Assembly (NCBI RefSeq): GCF_005116655.2
Contig: NZ_CP050698.1
Span: 5,124,001-5,188,000 of the forward strand
Source: Desulfosediminicola flagellatus
GTDB taxonomy: Bacteria; Desulfobacterota; Desulfobulbia; Desulfobulbales; Desulfocapsaceae
DNA: 64,000 nucleotides
Direction of reading: 5' to 3'
The position numbers and the translations under genes are program-made. Below, piece after piece: positions 1 through 8,357 of this stretch. Under the pieces are notes generated by a model. That model was not told the origin of the DNA. It saw only the letters and a list, made by a program, of their open reading frames with translations, and did no database searches. Numbering within the stretch: position 1 is the first letter of the stretch; each line of letters begins with the position of its first letter.

Positions 1-137
1 TCAGCACCAACTGGTGGTAGTGATTATAATAAGAAGGTTAATTTGATTATGTATTGCGCTATTATCGTTTTATCAAAAAGCGGCACGCATCAACACACTG
101 CCTCTGCTTGACAGGCATATTGTAAAGAGGTCACACA

Positions 138-764
138 ATGTTCAGAATATTCTTAATTCTTTTACTTCTCGCCCCCGGTCTTGCTACTGCTGAGAACTTC
201 TCAAAACTCTACGAAGACGAAACAAAAATCACCTATGACGATCTTGTCGTCGATGTAAAAGGATACAACGTTCCAACCCGCGCATCATTCAGAGCCTGGA
301 TGATGCTAAACCACGCTGAAAAACGTGTACAGGCAATCGCAGATGATTTTAAAGCCAATGACATAACAGTAACGATGCCCCTCTATCTGATTCTGCTGCA
401 GGGTACAGATTGGGTAATGAACAATACATCCCTATTCACCCTCCCGGATAAGAAAAACCTCCCCAACATGATCAAGACGATCAAATTTATTCAAACATAC
501 ATTGAGCCCGAGATAGGTATAGTTATTCCGGTATCCGGGGAAAGAAGCGGCATTTACAATTCCACTGCCGGAGGGGCAGCCCAGAGCAAACATCTCAGCT
601 TCTGTGCCCTGGATATGGTGCCTAAGGAAGATATTACCAGAGAAGCACTACATAAAAAGTTGAAAGCTGTTCACAAAAAGCACGGGCAAAAATATAATGT
701 GGGATTAGGTTTGTACTCAGGAGTACGATTCCACATTGATACTTGTGGCTTCAGAAACTGGTAG
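138..764 (+). CDS. M15-family D-Ala-D-Ala carboxypeptidase-like protein, exported
   Basis: 208 residues. An N-terminal signal peptide (about 1-18, hydrophobic LILLLLAPG then A-T-A) sends it to the periplasm. The C-terminal half carries the zinc-site pattern of peptidase family M15: SKHLSFCALD (His and Asp ligands) and, near the end, RFHIDTCGFRNW (third His with the HxD arrangement). Family members trim D-Ala-D-Ala or D-Ala-linked peptidoglycan stems; the exact substrate here is inferred. An AGAGGT ribosome site lies 6 nt before the ATG. It is monocistronic, followed 60 bp later by a MITE. It could also be a non-lytic murein hydrolase paralogue. Confidence 0.8.
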   Translation: MFRIFLILLLLAPGLATAENFSKLYEDETKITYDDLVVDVKGYNVPTRASFRAWMMLNHAEKRVQAIADDFKANDITVTMPLYLILLQGTDWVMNNTSLFTLPDKKNLPNMIKTIKFIQTYIEPEIGIVIPVSGERSGIYNSTAGGAAQSKHLSFCALDMVPKEDITREALHKKLKAVHKKHGQKYNVGLGLYSGVRFHIDTCGFRNW

Positions 765-825
765 TAATACTAAGAGCATGCTTCATCAAGAAAACCAGAA
801 CTTGCCTCTAAGTAATCCACATAAA

Positions 826-993
826 CTAATGTCATATCATGTGTCAGATGTCCTAATGTTGCGAAGCTTTTTTCTCTTCCTGCAAGGCACAACTGATGGA
901 GCATAGCAGCGCTATGTAACAGAAGGAGTAACGAAGTCAGGAAGTGAAAAGGGCGAGCAGAATTAGACATATGAAGCATGACAGGACACTAAG
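826..993 (+). repeat. MITE family A, copy 1 (palindromic, CTA(A/G) ends)
   Basis: A 168-bp copy of a repeat also present at 2171-2336 (inverted) and 14380-14545. The termini are inverted repeats of about 27 bp (GTCATATCATGTGTCAGATG on the left, its near complement on the right). The interior folds on itself around CATAGCAGCGCTATG. The CTAG ends are decayed here to CTAA/CTAAG, so this is probably the oldest copy. The short open frame inside it is repeated in each copy and is not a gene. Confidence 0.85.
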
Positions 994-1066
994 ATAAATC
1001 GGACTTGCAATAGTGTATTGAGTGACAGCTCCCCCTTCTTATTCACATGACATGAGGAATTATGAA

Positions 1067-1516
1067 ATGAAGCTAGCACCAGGCATAGCAATTTGTGTCG
1101 TATTAGTTACCACCTCCTGTGCAATGGCCTTGCCTCGGGTTGGGCAAAGACCTGAGGGAATATGCACTCGTGATCTTAACCTTTGGGGGAATGCGAGCCA
1201 ATGCTCCTGCACCACCGGCGATGTCTATAATGAACGATCTGGTCTGTGCCTTCAAGGCGATAATATCGAGCAGATTACGGTGCAAGGAGCTATCATAGCT
1301 GGGATGATGGCTATAGGCGGAGAATCTACTGGTTTTTCAATAAAAACTCCTGAAGGCGACTCTTACGAGCTGATTTTAACAACAGCCGATCAAGACAAAT
1401 TCACTCGGCTCAACGGAATGTGGTTCGAGGTAGAGGGTGAATTAATCACCATTGATTCCGTCAAGATTAAGGGAAGGAAAGCAATCATAGCGGATAGAAT
1501 TGCTGTTCTTGAGTAA
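1067..1516 (+). CDS. Small secreted Cys-rich protein, unknown function
   Basis: 149 residues from the ATG at 1067, chosen because GAGGA lies 7 nt upstream; an in-frame GTG at 1022 and ATG at 1052 are less well placed. A signal peptide ends around residue 21 (TTSCAMA). The mature N-terminus has four cysteines in a C-x(13)-C-x-C-x(14)-C pattern, like a small disulfide knot. It is followed by a beta-rich segment (GFSIKTPEGDSYELIL ... MWFEVEGELITIDSVKIKG) that looks like a small OB-type barrel. I do not recognise the family. It starts 74 bp after MITE copy A1, so its promoter probably lies in or at the edge of that repeat. Confidence 0.65.
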   Translation: MKLAPGIAICVVLVTTSCAMALPRVGQRPEGICTRDLNLWGNASQCSCTTGDVYNERSGLCLQGDNIEQITVQGAIIAGMMAIGGESTGFSIKTPEGDSYELILTTADQDKFTRLNGMWFEVEGELITIDSVKIKGRKAIIADRIAVLE

Positions 1517-1576
1517 TCAATTCAGACCGGAATGTACGATTACTGCCTACATCTCAAAATGTAAAATAGCCGGGAG

Positions 1577-2161
1577 CTAGTTTATTTCCTCAGAGTCTAT
1601 AATTCTGAGCTGCCATGAAGCCTCTCCTTGGAATAGCCCGTATGTTACCTTGCGTGTCCCACCATTAGCGGACGCATTTTTATCGGTAGACAAATATACC
1701 GGGAAAGATCTAATGAGCGTATTATTCGAAAATTGGAACACATCATGTCCCATATACCCATCAAAACGTTCATCATCTTCTTGAATTTCAGGGAAATATA
1801 TCATCGATAGACTTTTATCTTTGTTAGAGGCAAAGGCTACTATATTTCCGTAACTACCAGACCCACTGGATATCGTGACTATATAAAATTCGTCAAACCC
1901 GTTACCGTCAAGGTCTGCTACATGAACTGTGTGGATCGGGTCAATGTCTTTAAGATTTTCAGAGAGGTCATGCTCAAATCCTGACGATCTCAGTTGGATA
2001 TTACTCAGACTTTGCCCCAAAGGATGACTCTCCTCAATAAATAGAGATTTACCCGATCGAGTTACATATTCACCCGCATATGCTTCAATGCCGTCAAGAC
2101 ACAGAAAAAAATAGCATGTCAGGATGACGGTCATGAGAAAAGTTAGCCTCGCTTTATTCAT
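1577..2161 (-). CDS. Secreted protein with an FG-GAP/VCBS-like calcium loop
   Basis: About 194 residues from the ATG at 2161; AAGGA sits 7 nt upstream. Longer in-frame starts run back into MITE copy A2. A signal peptide (FLMTVILTCYFFLCL ... AYA) is followed by a compact domain with HVADLDGNGFDEFYIV. This D-x-D-x-N-G-x-x-E loop is typical of FG-GAP/VCBS beta-propeller blades that bind calcium. Only one such blade is evident, so it is not a full propeller. Function unknown. The ribosome-binding site lies exactly where the MITE end has mutated from CACTAG to CACAAG, so the insertion appears to supply it. Confidence 0.65.
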   Translation of the reverse strand: MNKARLTFLMTVILTCYFFLCLDGIEAYAGEYVTRSGKSLFIEESHPLGQSLSNIQLRSSGFEHDLSENLKDIDPIHTVHVADLDGNGFDEFYIVTISSGSGSYGNIVAFASNKDKSLSMIYFPEIQEDDERFDGYMGHDVFQFSNNTLIRSFPVYLSTDKNASANGGTRKVTYGLFQGEASWQLRIIDSEEIN

Positions 2162-2170
2162 CTTCATATC

Positions 2171-2336
2171 CTTGTGTCCTGTCATGCCTCAGATGTCTAA
2201 TTCTGCTTGCCCTTTTCACTTCCTGACTTCGTTAGTCCTTCAGTTACATAGCGCTGCTATGATCCATCAGTCATGCCTTGCAGGAAGAGAAAAAGCTTCA
2301 CAATATTACGATATCTGACACATGACATGACACTAG
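2171..2336 (-). repeat. MITE family A, copy 2 (inverted)
   Basis: A 166-bp inverted copy of the family A repeat. The right end keeps CTAG; the left end reads CTTG. It lies between two minus-strand genes. Its CTAG overlaps the TAG stop of the binding-protein gene (2333-2335), and its other end contributes the AAGGA ribosome site of the next gene. Confidence 0.85.
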
Positions 2337-3493
2337 TAGATTTTCACCACAGAATGCATGTCAGTCCCTTCAATAATGTTAATAAATACCGGGCGCTCTG
2401 CTCTACCATCAGGATTGATCCGTATTCGTCCAAAAAGCCCGGTAAGCGGGATGCTGCTACGTAACATTGTATTTATGCATGATCTGCTCGCACTGTCTTC
2501 ACAGCGTTCCATTGCCGTCATAACGAGAGATGTACCCTCGCATCCCAAACCGGCAAAGGTTGTTCCGGGTACATCAAAAGAGCTTTCAAAAATTTCTTTT
2601 ACCCGTTTTCCATAGTCAGTCATCGGCAGGTTTGATGAGTATATATCTGTAGCAAGTACTCCCTGAACATAGGTTAATTTATCAGAAAACTGGACGATCA
2701 TTCTACTCAACAGATTATCAGTCACCATTCTCTGGGGATGCCAGTCTATTTCCTGTGCTGCCTGCTCAATTGAGATAATCTGCTCTGCATCAAGAGGAAG
2801 ATAGAGAAATTCAACACCATTTCTTTGCAGCCGCTCGGCAATTGCAGAATAATCGTCTTCTTTCTCATTAAGAGTTATAACGGTTACACGACCACCTGCT
2901 GCCCTGTACTTGCGTTCAAACTCATCAGCCAGAAATTTTGAATGCGGATTGGTAGAATCTTTAAAAACACCCACTTCATCAATAAGTAATTCATCAATGA
3001 CATAAAGCGCAGCAACAGTTCCCATCACTTTGTCATCAACTGTCACCTGAGTGATCCAATCATTTTTTACTACCTCAGGATGAGATGCGAGTACTGCAAT
3101 AAGTGGTGTTTTATATTTGGCAGCTAAATCCGCCACAGTGTAGGCGGCAGTACTGCTTGAAAAGAGCAGGATTGCTGATACCTCTTCCTGCAATATCAAG
3201 CGTTGCACTGCTGAAAATGTTAATGCCGGGGTGTTTCTGTCATCAGCCTCGACCAGCTTGATTGTATCTCCATTTGCCAGATATGGTTTAAGCTGAAGAG
3301 CAGTCTTTACTCCTAGAAGACCATTTATGCCCCACCCTTTATCTTCTCCGCTAAACGGGCCGACAATGCCAATTTTAATGATTTTACCACTTGCTTGAGG
3401 CTGCTTCTGTTCGCTGCATGCGACCTGAAGTATAGTGATGCCAAGTATAATTATGCACAGCATTCGGGTGAGTATTTTCATCTGAAAGCTCAA
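2333..3493 (-). CDS. Periplasmic binding lipoprotein, Leu/Ile/Val-type (type 1 PBP)
   Basis: 386 residues. A lipoprotein signal (CIIILGITILQVAC) is followed by IKIGIVGPFSG, the standard opening of type 1 periplasmic ligand-binding proteins. The same fold continues through VSAILLFSSSTAAYTVADLAA and GVFKDSTNPHSKFLADEF. It should bind a small ligand, perhaps an amino acid or carboxylate, at the outer face of the inner membrane. No ABC permease or ATPase is nearby. Instead the gene is coupled to the DUF389 gene upstream: a TTG start at 3493 overlaps that gene's TGA. An ATG at 3481 is an alternative start; neither has a good ribosome site. The stop codon is the TAG of the MITE's CTAG. Confidence 0.8.
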   Translation of the reverse strand: MSFQMKILTRMLCIIILGITILQVACSEQKQPQASGKIIKIGIVGPFSGEDKGWGINGLLGVKTALQLKPYLANGDTIKLVEADDRNTPALTFSAVQRLILQEEVSAILLFSSSTAAYTVADLAAKYKTPLIAVLASHPEVVKNDWITQVTVDDKVMGTVAALYVIDELLIDEVGVFKDSTNPHSKFLADEFERKYRAAGGRVTVITLNEKEDDYSAIAERLQRNGVEFLYLPLDAEQIISIEQAAQEIDWHPQRMVTDNLLSRMIVQFSDKLTYVQGVLATDIYSSNLPMTDYGKRVKEIFESSFDVPGTTFAGLGCEGTSLVMTAMERCEDSASRSCINTMLRSSIPLTGLFGRIRINPDGRAERPVFINIIEGTDMHSVVKIY

Positions 3494-5382
3494 GGGATAT
3501 ATATTATCTTCGCCCTGATCTCAAGATCATAGGGAAAGTTCTGCACAACCTTTCGTCTAAACTCAGTCAGGTCAAATCTGTTGAGAGTTTCACGCGCATA
3601 AATCTCGACAGTAAGTATCTTTCGATCTCTGAATTTAGTTAGTTTTGCCTGCTTTACGATTAAATACTTTTCATTGACTAGAAATCGCTCTCTCTGCCAG
3701 CTCTTCTCAAATCGTGCTTGAAACACAATTTCATCATAAGCGAGGTAGAGCGGAATGGAGATAAGGAAAAGTGACAAAATCACTACTAATATTCCACGCC
3801 TATGCCGTACAACCGGAGAGAATCCAAGTACCCTGAAAGTTATAGTTGCCGATATTATAATACCGATAAGATTTGTGGAGAAGAGCAGGAAGGCCTGTCC
3901 GAAGAAATAGAGATCCCCCCTGCCCAAACCAATACCGGCAACAGCAAGCGGAGGTACAAGTGCAACAGCAATCGCGACTCCGGCAAGACTCTGCAATATT
4001 TCCTTATATGATTTGGTATAGGCACCGGCAATCCCGGCAACAATTGCGACCATCAGATCAAGAACAGATGGGTTCAAGCGTGCTGCCATCTCCTGGGTGA
4101 ATGGCTGATATGGAAAGATAAGTGTAAGAATTGCTCCGACTGAAAGGGCCAGCGCTACCCCCAGGGCAATCTTGTAGAAGGAATTTCTGAAGAGTATCTG
4201 CTCATAGCGAAGCAGGCTCATGGCCATTGAAATGATCGGAGCCATGAGTGGAGCCAGAAGCATTGCACCTATAATAACAGATGAGCTGTTGAGGTAAAGA
4301 CCGACCGAGGCCAGCATTGTGCTGAGCAGCATGAGTACAATATAAATCGTATCAATTTTTGCATCGGCTCGTAGTGCCTTAAAAAGATCCCTGAACCGAT
4401 CTTCAGAGGCATAGGTGAAAAATGGCACCCGCTTATCCTTTGCCTTCAATAATTCTTTACCCGCAGGCAGTGAATTAATAATTGTCTTTTCTTTACCTAC
4501 ATCACTTGCCTGCTCAACTGGTGTTTTACATCCATGATTAATTCGGACAGCGCCAGGAACTACGCGACATTCAAGAGGGGTGGATATCTTTATTTCACCA
4601 TCAATTATGAACTTGATATCCTTTTTTGAATCCAACCTGAAATGCCGACTTTTAATAAAGCCGACAGAAGGGAGAATACGACCTGCTTTGGTAGGAGCAA
4701 AGAGCCTGTAAAGCATTAATTGCAGATACGCGATAATGGAAAATGGCGCGATCAGCAACATGGAGACCATCTCATCAACACATGAATATTCATGATCTAT
4801 CAAACCGGTTGCAAAACTTTTTTCACTATTTTCAAATATCAGAACTCCACTCACCGCAGTATCGATAGTGGTTTCGTTTGTACCAAGCGTGGTAATCGTG
4901 ACCGGCAGCAATTTCAGCGAGAAAAGCCGTTTTATACCCCGTAAAATAATTTTGGAAAGATGAGTATGTTGAGCATTGGCCACCAAAGGTACCCGGCCAA
5001 AGCTTCCTGTGAACAACAGTACTGTATCGTTACAGAAAACAAGGTCCATCAAATGCGGACTGCTCTGAAGAGCAAGAAGCAGAGCGTCATCAGTTTTTAC
5101 GGGAAGCCGATAACTACGGATAAGTTTCTTTTGCCTAGAAAGTGGGAGAATTCCTACACTGAATCCGTATTTTTGCGCCAACTCTAAAATTGTCTTTATT
5201 TCATTAAGTTCACCGCAAACTACAGCATGGTCTGCATGTGTAACGGTTTCCTGATTGTCTGGCAGTTCTTGAATGGCAATCGAAGTAATGCGGGTTCCAA
5301 CCGGATTGTTTTCTACCTGCTCTCTGTATTGTTCTCCTTCAGTAGAATAGATGAACAATGCTCTGGTGACATAACCTGCCAT
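3490..5382 (-). CDS. DUF389 (TIGR00341-type) membrane protein with a degenerate DAG-kinase-like N-domain
   Basis: 630 residues. Residues about 345-520 are a DUF389 membrane domain with several helices (IGAMLLAPLMAPIISMAMSL, VAIVAGIAGAY, VALVPPLAVAGIGLGRGDL). Residues 1-285 look like a diacylglycerol/sphingosine-kinase fold. VVCGELNEIKTI stands where kinases have GGDGTxNE, GFSVGILPL matches the next strand, and KFIIDGEIK ... RVVPGAVRI matches the C-terminal DGE region. The GGDGT nucleotide motif is missing, so catalysis is unlikely; this part is inference. A soluble tail of about 90 residues follows the membrane part. The gene is translationally coupled to the binding lipoprotein downstream, which suggests a ligand-sensing or transport pair. 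Confidence 0.8.
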   Translation of the reverse strand: MAGYVTRALFIYSTEGEQYREQVENNPVGTRITSIAIQELPDNQETVTHADHAVVCGELNEIKTILELAQKYGFSVGILPLSRQKKLIRSYRLPVKTDDALLLALQSSPHLMDLVFCNDTVLLFTGSFGRVPLVANAQHTHLSKIILRGIKRLFSLKLLPVTITTLGTNETTIDTAVSGVLIFENSEKSFATGLIDHEYSCVDEMVSMLLIAPFSIIAYLQLMLYRLFAPTKAGRILPSVGFIKSRHFRLDSKKDIKFIIDGEIKISTPLECRVVPGAVRINHGCKTPVEQASDVGKEKTIINSLPAGKELLKAKDKRVPFFTYASEDRFRDLFKALRADAKIDTIYIVLMLLSTMLASVGLYLNSSSVIIGAMLLAPLMAPIISMAMSLLRYEQILFRNSFYKIALGVALALSVGAILTLIFPYQPFTQEMAARLNPSVLDLMVAIVAGIAGAYTKSYKEILQSLAGVAIAVALVPPLAVAGIGLGRGDLYFFGQAFLLFSTNLIGIIISATITFRVLGFSPVVRHRRGILVVILSLFLISIPLYLAYDEIVFQARFEKSWQRERFLVNEKYLIVKQAKLTKFRDRKILTVEIYARETLNRFDLTEFRRKVVQNFPYDLEIRAKIIYIP

Positions 5383-5727
5383 GATTGCCTGGCGAATTTG
5401 AAGTTACTGAGATTGAGGGCGTTGCAACTCAGAAAAAGGCGAATTCCTACTTTTGTAACTAACCTTTAAGAATTTCACCTGATATTGTCCTCTTGAAATG
5501 TGTTTCCAGCAGATTTTTTTCACATTTTTTTTTCATAATCATACAACTGTCCTGACCTGAAATACAGGCCCACTATCCGATTGTTCCGAGTTAAAAAACC
5601 TGCTGTATACATTAAAATAATCGCACGACTTTTAAGAAAATAAAAGATCAGATTTTTTATAAAGAACCACACTTCCGGACAAACCTGTATAAGTTGTAAT
5701 TGAAAAGGCTTAACTCCACCTAACCCG
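5383..5727. other. Intergenic, 345 bp, no gene seen
   Basis: It lies between the AsmA-like gene and the DUF389 gene, both on the minus strand. AT-rich, with homopolymer A/T runs near 5515-5535. A 73-codon minus frame here overlaps the AsmA stop and has no family resemblance, so I leave it out. It presumably holds the promoter of the DUF389 gene; I cannot place it. Confidence 0.5.
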
Positions 5728-7764
5728 CTATTTACACCCATCTATTTTGATTTCCGTACGATTTTCAGGACCAAGGATTACCTGACAGGCATCACTGCCA
5801 TCTTCAGGAATGTTTGTTTTTACAAGGCGTTTGATTGGAGTAGTAACCGGGCTTGCAATAAACTTCACCGCAGTTCCGATGACTGATGTAACTCCTCCAA
5901 CACCAAATTTTATATCATCAAGGGTACCATGAATTTCAACAGGAGTTGCCAGATTAAAGAATTCAGGTCGCTTTGGAGTAGGTGATACGGTTATATCAAC
6001 ACGATTGTTCTTAAAATCAACTTCACCGTCACCGCAAATTCGAATTTTGCTGGTATCGATAAAGAAGACATCAGGTACAAGCTTGCCATCAACTACAGAC
6101 CACCTGCCTACAGCGCAGTTGATTTCGGATTGTTGCTCTTCAGTTGAAGAGACTACCGCTGTAATGAGGTTTACCGCCCATAAATCTATGATACCTGCTG
6201 CGATATTGTTTAATTCTCCGGAAAAATCAAAATAGCCATTACCGTTTGCCAAAATCTGGTCGACTGAGGTTGCAACTGACTTTAAATCAATATCCAGATT
6301 AACTAAGCCACCCATCTTGGCTTCCGGTTTAGAACGTCTTACCAGAATACCAATATCAAAATTTTCTATCTCAACATCAAGAGATGCATCAGACTGCTGC
6401 TTACCCGGTTTTACAGATGCCTTCATCAGAATCAAACCACCCGGAATGCTGATATCAAGCTTATCCACCGCTAACCTTCCATCAAGAAGGGTTGCTTCAA
6501 GTGTTCCTTTACCAAGTTCGTCGTTCCCGGATAGAACAGCGTCCGCCTGGACATCGAGTTTTACATCCAGCTGCGCAAGCACCTCAGGGTCTAATAATCC
6601 CAGCTTTTTCTCCTCTCCCGCACCTGCCTTTTCTTCTTCAGGTTGTTTCTCCTGCTCCTTTGTAACGTCCTGTTCTTCTTTTTTTTCTTCGCCGATCCAG
6701 GACCAGTCATCAAAGACAAAATCATCGAGTTGAATCATGGGAGATTGAAGATTCAGGGCAACCTCAACCTTATCTCCCTTTTTTATATGGGCAGTTCCAT
6801 TCAAGCTGCTTGATCCGGTTTTGACAGCCAGGTTTTCCAGCTCAGCCACACCTTTTTTAAGGCGTACCCTGGCTTCAACCCCATATGCTTTCATTGGTGG
6901 AAGATCAAGAAGAAGCAGGTTATCCAGACTGTTAAGATTTTCACCGGAAATTGCAGCCTCCATTACCAGTTCTTGATGGGCTTTTTCGAGATTAACATCA
7001 CCTTTAAAATTCAAAAGCGTTTCTGCCAGTTCGATATTCAATTCTAACCCGGAGCGGTTGTTGAGTAAAAACTCCTCAAGTGAAGATATTGTAAGATCCA
7101 GGTTATACGGAAAAGACTGCAACATACCGCTGGCATCCATTTTCATAGGTTCCCCCGGCAGCATGATACCATTACATTTTGTCAGCTCAAATCGGGAGAG
7201 TTTTGCTTCGGGACTTATGTAATTAACAATGATGTTATCAAATGTAAGCTTACGTACGACAAGCATATCGCTTGTCAGCTTAGCTTTCTTATCACTTGCA
7301 GTAGGTTCCGATTCCTGATCATTTTTTTCTGTCGCTTCTGATGGAGTCTTTTCAGTGGAGGCAAAAATCCAGTTAACATCCCCATTCTCAAGTTCTTCCA
7401 GGTTGATATCCAGTTCGGTTACGTGTATTTCTGCAATGTGAACTTTCTTCTGCAACAACGGAAGCAACTCAAGCTGAACCCGCGCAAGATCAAGAGATAC
7501 AAAGTTTTTTTCGGTAAATTTATCTGTATTCTCAACCCGTAACCCGCGTAAGGTAAAAACAGGCTTGAGGGATGTGGATATAATGATGGAATCATCAATT
7601 CGTACCGGCTGTTTCAGTGCTTTACTCGCCAGATCCTCAATAGGAGTTTTGAACCTGGTCAAATTTACAGGAATCTGCAAAAATGTTACAGCTATGACGA
7701 AAATAATGACACACAGCAGCAATGCAAAAAACGTTCTAAATAGCCAACGAAATAAAGTTTTCAT
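5728..7764 (-). CDS. AsmA family protein
   Basis: 678 residues. One N-terminal membrane helix (FFALLLCVIIFVIAVTFL) anchors a large periplasmic part. The opening (KTPIEDLASKALKQPVRID, then SLKPVFTLRGLRVEN) and the repeated beta pattern DLARVQLELLPLLQKKVHIAEI are typical of AsmA/TamB-type bridge proteins. The C-terminal block GDGEVDFKNNRVDITVSPTP with IHGTLDDIKF is the AsmA-like C-terminal domain. Such proteins help move phospholipid between membranes or tune outer-membrane composition. An acidic, low-complexity insert (KEEQDVTKEQEKQPEEEKAG) lies near residues 365-385. A strong AGGAGGAG ribosome site precedes the ATG. It appears monocistronic. Confidence 0.88.
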   Translation of the reverse strand: MKTLFRWLFRTFFALLLCVIIFVIAVTFLQIPVNLTRFKTPIEDLASKALKQPVRIDDSIIISTSLKPVFTLRGLRVENTDKFTEKNFVSLDLARVQLELLPLLQKKVHIAEIHVTELDINLEELENGDVNWIFASTEKTPSEATEKNDQESEPTASDKKAKLTSDMLVVRKLTFDNIIVNYISPEAKLSRFELTKCNGIMLPGEPMKMDASGMLQSFPYNLDLTISSLEEFLLNNRSGLELNIELAETLLNFKGDVNLEKAHQELVMEAAISGENLNSLDNLLLLDLPPMKAYGVEARVRLKKGVAELENLAVKTGSSSLNGTAHIKKGDKVEVALNLQSPMIQLDDFVFDDWSWIGEEKKEEQDVTKEQEKQPEEEKAGAGEEKKLGLLDPEVLAQLDVKLDVQADAVLSGNDELGKGTLEATLLDGRLAVDKLDISIPGGLILMKASVKPGKQQSDASLDVEIENFDIGILVRRSKPEAKMGGLVNLDIDLKSVATSVDQILANGNGYFDFSGELNNIAAGIIDLWAVNLITAVVSSTEEQQSEINCAVGRWSVVDGKLVPDVFFIDTSKIRICGDGEVDFKNNRVDITVSPTPKRPEFFNLATPVEIHGTLDDIKFGVGGVTSVIGTAVKFIASPVTTPIKRLVKTNIPEDGSDACQVILGPENRTEIKIDGCK

Positions 7765-7812
7765 CTACTCCTCCTGATTATTTCATCGTGCTTTACGATC
7801 ACAACATTGCAC

Positions 7813-7983
7813 CTAGGAGACTGTCCGAGAATAGGGATTTTGGTCAAAATCGAGACATTTTAAAAAAATAAGCACAGTCATATAGATGATATCGAAGTCT
7901 CACTTCGTTCGCTTATCTGCGAGCATTATTTTTTGAAAATTCCGAAGAGTTTGGACAAAAGGCCATTCTCGGAGGCCTCCTAG
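7813..7983 (+). repeat. MITE family B, copy 1 (CTAGGAG ends)
   Basis: A 171-bp element starting CTAGGAGACTGTCCGAGAAT and ending with the near complement ATTCTCGGAGGCCTCCTAG. The inverted match extends imperfectly about 60 bp inward, including the ATTTT(A/C)AAAAAATAA blocks. A second copy in inverted orientation is at 14237-14383. The centre is not conserved between the copies. It sits just upstream of the AsmA-like gene, between that gene and the divergent PLD gene. Confidence 0.8.
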
Positions 7984-8357
7984 GCAATGAGTGTCATTCG
8001 TTCAATTCTTTGTATGGATTGATAATGTGATTTTTGCAGGTAAAAAAGAGCGCACCCATGCCTAACATTATCATGAACCAGAAGGTCAAATGTCAAATAA
8101 ATTGTCTTTTAAAAAAAACTTCACTCAATATGTGAAGCTATGAAAATGTACAGCAGATGCTAAATCTCTATTTGACGTATAAGCATCAGCACATATAATG
8201 ACGTATTGACGTTTAGTCAGAATATCTCATATGGCTGCGACAAGAACCTGTCCCATATACTCAATAGCGTTTAGTACACATAGCTCTTCAAACTGATGTT
8301 CATCGAATTATCTGGTTAACAGTTCTATCCATGAACTTCTCACTCAGGAATATCATC
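7984..8357. other. Intergenic leader of the PLD gene
   Basis: No gene seen. Holds the predicted promoter at 8172-8199 and a leader of about 150 nt. A 10-base hairpin-like TTCACTCAATATGTGAAG occurs near 8130. Confidence 0.5.
8172..8199 (+). promoter_or_regulatory. Sigma-70 promoter for the PLD-family gene
   Basis: TTGACG, 16-bp spacer, then a perfect TATAAT. The start site would be near 8206, giving a leader of about 150 nt before the ATG at 8358. Confidence 0.6.

Noticed and set aside
770..979. Short minus-strand reading frame (69 codons), with related frames in the 2171 repeat copy
   Set aside because: They exist only because the repeat is copied; they have no start signal and no family, and the element is palindromic.
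5520..5741. A 73-codon minus frame overlapping the AsmA stop
   Set aside because: No ribosome site at its start and no recognisable domain.
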